NCBI GenBank assembly: GCA_025997715.1
Contig: BNUY01000064.1
Coordinates: 1-15,989, forward strand
Length of the DNA stretch: 15,989 bases
DNA from: Spirochaetia bacterium
Lineage (GTDB): Bacteria; Spirochaetota; Spirochaetia; Treponematales; Breznakiellaceae
Direction of reading: 5' to 3'
Shown: positions 1-5,279 of the stretch, piece after piece
Numbering within the stretch: position 1 is the first letter of the stretch
Layout of the letters: each line of letters opens with the position of its first letter
Notes under the pieces: generated by a model
Databases searched by the model: none
The model's input: the letters and a program-made list of their open reading frames with translations, nothing else
Told to the model about the DNA's origin: nothing
Program-made: the position numbers and the translations under genes

Positions 1-97
1 ATACCATGGAGGACGAGTTTTTTGTAAAATGATTTTCACCTTTTGGGTGTTTCGGGATTTTGCCCTATCTCTATACCTGGCAATGATTTACGGGCTT
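1..97. other. Left-edge intergenic stretch with a possible outgoing promoter
   Basis: No convincing gene lies here. On the minus strand the first nine bases read CCATGGTAT. This matches the start of the CATGGTATACT extended -10 seen at two other places in the window (5237-5247 and upstream of the gene starting at 15193), so a minus-strand gene may begin just outside the window. On the plus strand an ATGA start/stop overlap at 29-32 opens a 25-codon hydrophobic frame ending at 106. I do not call it a gene, because it lacks a ribosome binding site and overlaps the end of the next gene. Confidence 0.3.
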
Positions 98-661
98 TTA
101 CAATAATACATATACGGATTCAGGATATACATGAGCCATCCATTTGCGGATGGATTCATATTCCTCGAAAGAGAGACCCATACGCCTAACCGCCCACACA
201 TCGGCATCAATTTGATTTTTATTATATTGGGCGATGAGAATAGGATCACCTTGACTAAACACTTCACTTCCCCTTTCTATGCCGTAATGCAGCGTCATAT
301 GACCAAGTTCGTGATTAAGGACAAACAGGGCGTTTACGTCCCCGGCTAAGTATAACTCGTACAGATATTCATCAATAAGGATTCCGATATCCGGGCGTGT
401 GGGGTAGCAGAATGCCCCTTTTGGCTCAATCATCCAGAAACTAATATCGGTTACCGTAACCTTAAATCCTTCCAATTCAAAAGTTGCAACCGTATGTTCA
501 GAAACTGTTTTTTTGAACGCATCGTAATCGAAAACCTCCTCAGAGACAACATTTTGTCCATTGCTATCCTTCCGTTCGAGGCACATAGAGAAAGCGGTAA
601 TTAACAAAACACCGGCAATAATCAAAATGATGAAAAGTTTGCCCTTTCGCCTTTTTTTCAT
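98..661 (-). CDS. Membrane-anchored HELGH zinc metallopeptidase-like protein
   Basis: A 187-residue protein. The N-terminus is basic (MKKRRKGK) and is followed by a single hydrophobic segment at about residues 9-27 ending in Cys27, so it is either a signal anchor or a lax spirochaetal lipoprotein signal. The rest should lie outside the membrane. H117-E-L-G-H121 is a classic HExxH zinc site, followed by T-L-H-Y-G. The segment I151-D-A-D-V-W-A157 lies where gluzincin peptidases such as M48 carry their third ligand in an EADxxA-type motif; here Glu is replaced by Asp. The ATG at 661 is chosen over the longer in-frame start at 691 because AGGAGGG lies about 8 nt upstream (668-677). Transcription should start near 690 from the palindrome-controlled promoter at 698-734. 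Substrate is unknown. Family identity beyond 'HExxH peptidase' is uncertain. Confidence 0.75.
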   Translation of the reverse strand: MKKRRKGKLFIILIIAGVLLITAFSMCLERKDSNGQNVVSEEVFDYDAFKKTVSEHTVATFELEGFKVTVTDISFWMIEPKGAFCYPTRPDIGILIDEYLYELYLAGDVNALFVLNHELGHMTLHYGIERGSEVFSQGDPILIAQYNKNQIDADVWAVRRMGLSFEEYESIRKWMAHVYPESVYVLL

Positions 662-697
662 GCCGTTTCCCTCCTTCCTGTTATATGGCACTATTTC

Positions 698-734
698 ATT
701 GTATCACCGGCGGTCTATCACCAGATGCTAGACC
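698..734 (-). promoter_or_regulatory. WYL-type palindrome plus -10, promoter of the metallopeptidase gene
   Basis: Read on the minus strand, the 23-bp element at 734-712 consists of distal half GGTCTAGCATC, a central T and proximal half GGTGATAGACC. It is followed by 8 bp and the -10 TACAAT (703-698). The dyad extends two further bases on each side (710-736). There is no recognisable -35 hexamer, as the palindrome occupies that position. The predicted transcript start is near 690, leaving a 5' leader of about 29 nt that contains the Shine-Dalgarno sequence. Confidence 0.8.
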
Positions 735-788
735 GCGATAATTCAGATAAATGACCTGTCTATAAACAAATCTTCCTATGTCATAATA

Positions 789-818
789 TTGACTTATTTT
801 AGAAGATTGTTCAATAAT
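789..818 (+). promoter_or_regulatory. Sigma70-like promoter upstream of the TPR gene
   Basis: TTGACT (789-794), an 18-bp spacer and AATAAT (813-818). The predicted start, near 825, is upstream of the palindrome at 841-863. Transcripts from this promoter would therefore cross the element, so a protein bound there could block them, whereas the palindrome's own -10 at 872-877 lies downstream. The -35 match is good and the -10 match is only fair. Confidence 0.4.
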
Positions 819-840
819 AAATTTCCGGACAAAAGTGACC

Positions 841-877
841 GGTCTAGCATTGGGTGATAGACCGGGACCGGTACATT
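841..877 (+). promoter_or_regulatory. WYL-type palindrome plus -10, promoter of the TPR gene
   Basis: The 23-bp element at 841-863 (distal GGTCTAGCATT, central G, proximal GGTGATAGACC) is followed by 8 bp and the -10 TACATT (872-877). The predicted start is near 885, giving a 16-nt leader that begins almost at the Shine-Dalgarno AAAGGAG (886-892). Orientation relative to the gene and spacing match the five other copies in the window. Confidence 0.8.
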
Positions 878-900
878 AGGGAGATAAAGGAGCATAGAAG

Positions 901-2604
901 ATGGCGGATTTGATGACGGCGGAACAACTTTTAGAAAAAGGTAATAAATTTATTGAACAGGGCGATTGGGGGAAAGCAATAGAAGCATACACGCAGGCGA
1001 TTAACCTTGAACCGGACAATTGCATCTTATCCACCTGCTATAATTGCCGTTCGCTTGCATATGAGTCCACCGGAGCCGATGATAAAGCACAGGCGGATAC
1101 CAATAAAGCCATCGATCTTGATCCTACTTTGCAGCCGGCGGAAAAATTTTTTGAAAAAGGCCACGCATTTCTTGTAGAGAGCAATTACGAGAAAGCAATA
1201 GAGTCGTTTACGCAAGCGATTAGCCTTGAACCAGACAATAATAACTTTTCTGCCCAGTGCTTTTATTGCCGGGCGTTTGCATATAGGGCCGCCGGCGCTA
1301 ATGATAACGCACTAGCGGATGCCAATAAAGCCATCGACCTTGATCCTACTGCTGCCCTTTACTTTGAGATCCGGGGCGATGTGTATAAAAGCATGGGTGA
1401 AGATGACAAATCGCTGGCAGATTATACCAAAGCTATCAGTCTTGATGCAAGTAAAGCCGGGATTTTTTATAATCGCGGCCTAGTGTACTATCAAAAGAAA
1501 AAATACAAAAAGGCTTTATTGGATTTCACTAGTGCGATCGGCCGTGATCCTGAATGCAAACAGTACTTGAATCAACGTGGTTTGGTGTATTATGACCTTA
1601 AAAAATACGATCTTGCAATCTCTGATTATACAAGCGCTTGTTATAAAACAGGAAGCTTGATTGATGAGGCAGAAATTTACCGTAACCGTGGAAATGCATA
1701 TATCAAGCTCAAACGGTATGACAAAGCTATTGAGGACTTTACCGAAGCAATCTTTTTTAATTGTGATGATCCGGAAAAATACAATCTGGCAATCGCCGAT
1801 TATTCCAATGCAATAGAAACACACCCTGATGCGGCTGTGCTTTATTATAATCGCGGGTGGGTGTATTCTTTACAAAGCGAGCATGAAAAAGCGATAGCGG
1901 ACTACACCAAAGCAATCCGGCTTGATCCCGCTGTTGCCGGATTCTATTACGATCGCGGCTATGCGTATTGTGCACAAAAAGAATATAACAAAGCCATGGC
2001 GGACTACACCGAAGCAACCCGGCTTGATCCCACTGTTGACAAATTCTTTCATGGCCGCGGATGGATATATTACCAGCAAAAAATGTATGATAGCGCCATT
2101 GCAGAATTCACGGAAGCAATTCGTCTCGACTCTAATGAAGCATTGCAGTTCAAATGGCGGGGGAATGCATATAATAAGAAAAAAGTGTTTGACAAAGCGA
2201 TAGCCGATTACACCGAATCAATCCGGCTTGACCCTGATGATGCCCAAACCTTTTCTAATCGCGGGTGGGCATATTGCGATCAAGAATCTTATTTTCAAGC
2301 CATGGCAGACTTAAACGAAGCGATCCGGCTTGATCCTAACTATGGCAATGCGTTTCGCGGGCGTGGACGGGTCTATTGTAGACTGGAAAAATATGAGCAA
2401 GCCGTTACGGACTTAACAGAAGCCATTCGGCTTGGTACCGATGATGCGTGGACTTTCAGATGGCGCGGTCAGGTATATTTTACACTGGAAAACTATGATA
2501 AGGCAATAGAAGACTATGAAACGGCCTTAACGCTTTCGCCGGATGACGAATTCAGGAAAATTTGTACCGGGCGTATTGAAGAAGCTAGGAAGCAAAGGGG
2601 CTAA
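901..2604 (+). CDS. Tetratricopeptide-repeat (TPR) scaffold protein
   Basis: A 567-residue protein made almost entirely of about 14 tandem 34-residue TPR units, with the usual W/Y-L/Y-G-A-P pattern and recurring A-I-x-D-Y/F-T-x-A-I-x-L-D-P segments. Units near residues 10-76 and 86-150 form a duplicated pair of unusual, longer units with a Cys-rich helix (CYNCRSLAY and CFYCRAFAY). At about residues 284-300 one unit has lost most of its first helix, where DCC-type spacing contracts at NCDDPEKYNLAIADY. No signal peptide, membrane segment or catalytic domain is visible, so it is probably a cytoplasmic protein-binding solenoid. ATG at 901 is supported by AAAGGAG ending 8 nt upstream. It is a single-gene unit converging on the WYL gene, whose extended frame stops only 9 bp beyond this stop. 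Partner proteins are unknown; the shared promoter element suggests a role with the other island genes. Confidence 0.88.
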   Translation: MADLMTAEQLLEKGNKFIEQGDWGKAIEAYTQAINLEPDNCILSTCYNCRSLAYESTGADDKAQADTNKAIDLDPTLQPAEKFFEKGHAFLVESNYEKAIESFTQAISLEPDNNNFSAQCFYCRAFAYRAAGANDNALADANKAIDLDPTAALYFEIRGDVYKSMGEDDKSLADYTKAISLDASKAGIFYNRGLVYYQKKKYKKALLDFTSAIGRDPECKQYLNQRGLVYYDLKKYDLAISDYTSACYKTGSLIDEAEIYRNRGNAYIKLKRYDKAIEDFTEAIFFNCDDPEKYNLAIADYSNAIETHPDAAVLYYNRGWVYSLQSEHEKAIADYTKAIRLDPAVAGFYYDRGYAYCAQKEYNKAMADYTEATRLDPTVDKFFHGRGWIYYQQKMYDSAIAEFTEAIRLDSNEALQFKWRGNAYNKKKVFDKAIADYTESIRLDPDDAQTFSNRGWAYCDQESYFQAMADLNEAIRLDPNYGNAFRGRGRVYCRLEKYEQAVTDLTEAIRLGTDDAWTFRWRGQVYFTLENYDKAIEDYETALTLSPDDEFRKICTGRIEEARKQRG

Positions 2605-2613
2605 TCTGATCCC

Positions 2614-2718
2614 CTATTCCTCCCTGCTTCGCTTCTGCATTTCGCTTATGGTTTCCTTCCAGTCCGTAACCAGTTCGGGCGGCTCAAGCGGCCTGGCATT
2701 GCTGCCTCTGGACAACAC
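2614..2718 (-). other. Detached C-terminal coding segment of the WYL gene
   Basis: Immediately after the TGA at 2721-2719 the same frame stays open for 34 codons to TAG at 2616-2614. It encodes V-L-S-R-G-S-N-A-R-P-L-E-P-P-E-L and then a predicted helix. Proteins of this family typically end with a similar W-V-L-x-x-G-x-x-x-x-V/L-x-P-P-E-L segment followed by a helix, so this looks like the true C-terminus of the WYL regulator cut off by the TGA. It is translated only if the TGA is read through, or if it is an assembly error or a recent mutation. Confidence 0.7.
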
Positions 2719-3609
2719 TCACTCAAGAACCTTCTCATACTGGGTACTGGTAAAATCAACGGTAACAGAATAGCTGTTTTCTTCGATGGTCTGATCCGCC
2801 GCCCATTTCCGTTCCTTTGCCCAGGAAAAAGCCTCGTCAAAAAAAGCAACACGGAAATGCTTTTTTTCTTTTCCGTGAAAAACCCCAAAATATGATCCAT
2901 CGGCATGGGAACAGTAATCATAATCCGCAGGAAGGGTAAAGGCCGTTTCGGTAAGGGCAGCGTTACCCATCCGGGAAAGGGAGAACATACGGATATCCGC
3001 CCGGTCTTCGTCCCAGGCGTACAAATACCAAACCCCGGTGTCAAACAAAAGCTGATAGGGACGCACCCTGCGGGAATGGGGTTCCTCATCCCAGGAGCCG
3101 GTATAATCAAAGGTGATCATGCGGTTATCCCGCAGCCCCTTCACAATCACCGCCCAGATTTCCGGGGAAACTGAGGCGGAAGCTATGGGCGGAACTACAA
3201 TACGATCCGCATACCATCCGGGCCGGGTACTGCCTTCACTAGCCGATGCAATGGGCGCGCTGATAATATCCAATAATTGCCGCATGGTTTCATAAACCGG
3301 CGTATCGTGGTACAGCGAAAGGAGGTTTTTTACCATGCCCAAAACGAGCATTTCCTCCGCCGTGGCATAGCCTGCACTCAAACGGAACGTTTTATCTTCG
3401 TAATAATAACCGTTATGGGCATGGTCAAAGACAATCGGCGCGTTCAGCATGGTACGCATAAATTCGATGTCCCGGCTGATGGTGGCCTCGCTGGTTTCGT
3501 AGGTTTCCGCGAGAATCCGGGTATTGGGGTAAGCCCCCGAGGCAATCTGCCGGTCGATATAGTAAATCCGGGGCAGAGCCGTTCTTGGCAGTTCTTTTCT
3601 TGTTCTCAT
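2719..3609 (-). CDS. WYL-domain transcriptional regulator, interrupted by TGA near the C-terminus
   Basis: As annotated, 296 residues. A winged helix-turn-helix spans about residues 14-70 (Y-P-N-T-R-I-L-A-E-T-Y-E-T-S-E-A-T-I-S-R-D). The WYL domain lies at about 140-225, with the signature G-V-W-Y-L-Y-A-W (192-199) and the conserved arginines of I-R-M-F-S-L-S-R-M. A C-terminal WCX-like region follows from about 250. WYL proteins sense ligands, often nucleic acids, and act as activators (PafBC) or as repressors of defence loci (BrxR, CapW). The frame ends at TGA inside Y-E-K-V-L-E-(stop)-V-L-S; codon 297 would be Trp with one G-to-A change. ATG at 3609 is preferred over the in-frame TTG at 3666, because the longer version would translate through the promoter. 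ATG lies 7 nt after the -10, implying a leaderless mRNA. It carries the shared palindrome in its own promoter, suggesting autoregulation and control of the island. Confidence 0.85.
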   Translation of the reverse strand: MRTRKELPRTALPRIYYIDRQIASGAYPNTRILAETYETSEATISRDIEFMRTMLNAPIVFDHAHNGYYYEDKTFRLSAGYATAEEMLVLGMVKNLLSLYHDTPVYETMRQLLDIISAPIASASEGSTRPGWYADRIVVPPIASASVSPEIWAVIVKGLRDNRMITFDYTGSWDEEPHSRRVRPYQLLFDTGVWYLYAWDEDRADIRMFSLSRMGNAALTETAFTLPADYDYCSHADGSYFGVFHGKEKKHFRVAFFDEAFSWAKERKWAADQTIEENSYSVTVDFTSTQYEKVLE

Positions 3610-3616
3610 AGGGTAA

Positions 3617-3652
3617 AGTATACCATACCGGTCTATCACCAGATGAGGTACC
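3617..3652 (-). promoter_or_regulatory. Variant WYL-type palindrome plus extended -10, promoter of the WYL gene
   Basis: The element runs 3652-3630 on the minus strand. The proximal half GGTGATAGACC is intact. The distal half is diverged (GGTACCTCATC), making this the weakest dyad of the six. The spacer to the -10 is 7 bp rather than 8, and the -10 TATACT (3622-3617) is preceded by TGG, an extended -10. Transcription should begin at about the A of the ATG (3609), so the mRNA would be leaderless. A weaker element in the regulator's own promoter is what one would expect of a tuned autoregulatory loop, but that is inference. Confidence 0.7.
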
Positions 3653-3675
3653 GGTAAGAAAACCAAGCTTTTTTG

Positions 3676-4356
3676 CTATTTGTTATCCAAATATTCAAAC
3701 GCCGCATTGATTTCCCGCGCTTTTTCCTCCGCATAGTGCCGGACACCGGCATCGCCGGTTGCAAATAAATCAGGGTGGTATTTCTTCATAAGCTCCTTGT
3801 ATTTGGCCTTTAGCTCATCTCTGGTAAAGCCCTCTTGTAATTCCATAACACGGCAACTCTGATAGTATTTATCAGAGCGCAGTGGTTCATGAACGGTTGT
3901 TCTTTCCTGACTGGTATTGTCAGCATTTTTTGAAGCGGTATGTTTTGTACTGCCGGTACGCCCCGGATTCCAATAGGTCTTATCGGCAAAATCAAACAGG
4001 AATTGTTTCCGGGCTTCCTTCGGTATAACCCCCAAATTATCAAAGGGATGCCAGTTGCCGTTTAAGGAACCGTCAAACATAAAGGATACTAGTCTTGCCT
4101 CCCGATAGCTTACCTTCGTTTTGCAGACAAAAAATAAGTATAATTTTGTTGACAGGGGGGTGAGTAGTTTGCCTAATCCGGTATAGGACAATTTTTTGCC
4201 GGGAAAAAATGCCGCGATACAGATTACGATTGAAATTATGGAAGTATGATTTATAAGGAAGACCATGGCTGACGCAATCAGTCCGCAAATGATTGAGCCT
4301 ATACGTTGCGCGATCTGCTGATAGTAGTCAAATTTGTGGGTGCAGCGTATTGTCAT
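3676..4356 (-). CDS. Membrane protein with C-terminal J domain (DnaJ-like)
   Basis: A 226-residue protein. Two hydrophobic segments at about residues 18-35 and 38-52 form a membrane hairpin, followed by a central region of no recognised family and a Ser/Thr-rich linker at about 133-155. The last 60 residues are a J domain: a helix-II-like segment K-A-K-Y-K-E-L-M-K-K-Y, the H194-P-D196 loop needed to stimulate Hsp70 ATPase, then A-R-E-I-N-A-A-F-E-Y-L. It probably recruits DnaK to a membrane-bound client. It lies 10 nt downstream of the LRAT-like gene, and its Shine-Dalgarno AGGA overlaps that gene's TAG stop, so the two are translationally coupled and probably function together. The ATG at 4356 is well supported. 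Its distance from classical DnaJ and lack of Gly/Phe and zinc-finger regions mark it as a specialised J protein, not the housekeeping chaperone. Confidence 0.85.
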   Translation of the reverse strand: MTIRCTHKFDYYQQIAQRIGSIICGLIASAMVFLINHTSIISIVICIAAFFPGKKLSYTGLGKLLTPLSTKLYLFFVCKTKVSYREARLVSFMFDGSLNGNWHPFDNLGVIPKEARKQFLFDFADKTYWNPGRTGSTKHTASKNADNTSQERTTVHEPLRSDKYYQSCRVMELQEGFTRDELKAKYKELMKKYHPDLFATGDAGVRHYAEEKAREINAAFEYLDNK

Positions 4357-4366
4357 TCAGATTTTC

Positions 4367-4792
4367 CTAACTGAAAATTTTACTTATCGTATCAACAATA
4401 CTTGCCACCGCTTTTTCAACTTGCGTTGACCTGCTTATCCCTGTTTTACACCATCTCGCAAAATTCTCACAGTTATTAAATACAAGGTTATAGCCTTTTT
4501 GTCCAATACAGGCATAGGCCCGTTCAACCGTTTCTTTCCGCGAGAAGACTGATTCTGAATCATGGTCAATCCGGGCCTTTCCGCCTTTTAGAAACTCCGG
4601 CAGGGTGGTTTCATGTACCAAGGCATTTTCCCCTTTTATCTCTGAATCGCCGTAGGCGGCGAAATGAATAACTTTATTATTGCCTGCATATATGCCATAG
4701 TGCCGGTAAAGTTCGCGATCCGCATAGATAATGTCCCCATGTCTTGGAGGAAAAAATCCGCATATGATACTTTTATAGGTTTCTACTACCAT
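4367..4792 (-). CDS. LRAT-like (NlpC/P60 superfamily) cysteine hydrolase or acyltransferase
   Basis: A 141-residue protein. P16-R-H-G-D-I-I-Y-A-D and Y29-R-H-Y-G-I-Y-A-G match the first blocks of the LRAT fold, with H31 as the likely catalytic His and a downstream V-I-H-F. The block N106-N-C-E-N-F-A-R-W-C carries the nucleophile C108. LRAT-type proteins are circularly permuted papain-like thiol enzymes acting on lipids or peptides. The last 20 residues (V-E-K-A-V-A-S-I-V-D-T-I) form an amphipathic or mildly hydrophobic helix that could touch membranes. ATG at 4792 is preferred over TTG at 4816: AGGGGGG lies 3 nt before the ATG, a close but workable spacing that resembles the AAGGGGGG of the dynamin gene. 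It is the first gene of a two-gene operon with the J-domain protein, driven by the palindrome promoter at 4847-4883. Confidence 0.82.
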   Translation of the reverse strand: MVVETYKSIICGFFPPRHGDIIYADRELYRHYGIYAGNNKVIHFAAYGDSEIKGENALVHETTLPEFLKGGKARIDHDSESVFSRKETVERAYACIGQKGYNLVFNNCENFARWCKTGISRSTQVEKAVASIVDTISKIFS

Positions 4793-4846
4793 ATTCCCCC
4801 CTAACCTGAAATTCAAATGTTAGCCTGATTCTACAACGCTCTATCC

Positions 4847-4883
4847 ATTATAACAAATGGGGTCTATCACCAAATGCTAGACC
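4847..4883 (-). promoter_or_regulatory. WYL-type palindrome plus consensus -10, promoter of the LRAT/J-protein operon
   Basis: On the minus strand, 4883-4861 reads distal GGTCTAGCATT, central T, proximal GGTGATAGACC. It is followed by 8 bp and a perfect TATAAT (4852-4847). The predicted start is near 4839, with a leader of about 47 nt. The sequence at the normal -35 position is ATTTGG, so recruitment should depend on a protein bound to the palindrome. Confidence 0.82.
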
Positions 4884-5078
4884 GTCAAAAATATGATAAT
4901 ACTTTCTGGGCATGAATGGAAACGGGAGATAAACCCTATTTTTACCCCCACATTTGTGTAGATTTTATATAAAATTATCTATTACTCTTGATATGGAATT
5001 TTACAGAATTTTGCAAGTGTCTTGACTAATCAAAAAACAGGCGTTAATATACTACAATATTTCCATATATTAGCATGG
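4884..5078. other. AT-rich divergent intergenic core between two operons
   Basis: This lies between the back-to-back palindrome promoters of the LRAT and dynamin operons, inside a gene-free stretch of 487 bp (4793-5279). It is strongly AT-rich. It holds one sigma70-like promoter (5022-5050, annotated separately) but no open frame with a ribosome binding site, no structured RNA that I can recognise and no repeat shared with the other divergent region at 735-840. Confidence 0.6.
5022..5050 (+). promoter_or_regulatory. Sigma70-like promoter upstream of the dynamin operon
   Basis: TTGACT (5022-5027), a 17-bp spacer and TAATAT (5045-5050), a good match to the housekeeping consensus. The predicted start near 5057 is about 22 bp upstream of the palindrome at 5079-5101. 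The TPR gene has the same layout: a TTGACT promoter first, then the palindrome promoter. Confidence 0.5.
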
Positions 5079-5115
5079 AGTCTAGCATTGGGTGATAGAC
5101 CGGTAATGGTAAAAT
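5079..5115 (+). promoter_or_regulatory. WYL-type palindrome plus -10, promoter of the four-GTPase operon
   Basis: The element at 5079-5101 is distal AGTCTAGCATT (first base A instead of G), central G and proximal GGTGATAGACC. It is followed by 8 bp and TAAAAT (5110-5115). The predicted start is near 5123, leaving an unusually long leader of about 157 nt before the ATG at 5280. Architecture and orientation match the other five copies. Confidence 0.82.
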
Positions 5116-5122
5116 ACCTGGA

Positions 5123-5279
5123 GGAGATAGAAAAGGAGTTAAAATTCCCTCAGATTTGTGTTATTAGGCGTATAAAATAGTATACACTTGCAGAGGAATA
5201 AAAGAATTTTTGGTATCTTGTTATTTTCTTTGAAAACATGGTATACTCTGGATTAGTTGTCATTTTTTAAGGGGGGTCC
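5123..5279 (+). promoter_or_regulatory. Leader of the dynamin operon with a possible internal promoter
   Basis: The leader contains a second candidate promoter: TTGTTA (5218-5223), an 18-bp spacer and TATACT (5242-5247). TGG precedes the hexamer, forming an extended -10. The predicted start is near 5254. The Shine-Dalgarno AAGGGGGG (5269-5276) sits 3 nt before the ATG. A purine-rich GGAGGAG at about 5121-5127 has no start codon at a useful distance. I see no short open frame with a proper start and no clear terminator or riboswitch. Confidence 0.45.

Noticed and set aside
712..863. Inverted pair of palindromes around 735-840, and again around 4884-5078, as terminal repeats of a MITE or insertion element
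   Set aside because: The interiors are unrelated, there are no target duplications, and single copies occur at 3630 and 12589. Orientation follows the gene direction, which fits divergent promoters rather than a mobile element.
2596..2615. Bidirectional terminator AGGGG...CCCCT between the TPR and WYL genes
   Set aside because: The stem is only 5 bp with a 10-nt loop, there is no U-tract, and it overlaps the stop codons of both genes.
2719..2721. Selenocysteine at the WYL TGA
   Set aside because: The position corresponds to Trp in the family pattern, and no SECIS-like hairpin is evident directly downstream (AGTGTTGTCCAGAGG region).
2646..3110. Minus-strand 154-codon frame overlapping the WYL gene
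   Set aside because: It is an out-of-frame shadow rich in Pro and Arg; the WYL frame carries the conserved domain.
3610..3666. Longer N-terminus for the WYL protein from TTG 3666
   Set aside because: It would translate through the palindrome and the -10 hexamer, and the added residues precede the normal start of the helix-turn-helix.
4793..4816. TTG start at 4816 for the LRAT-like protein
   Set aside because: The extra eight residues would be encoded by the Shine-Dalgarno region of the ATG at 4792, and no ribosome binding site precedes the TTG.
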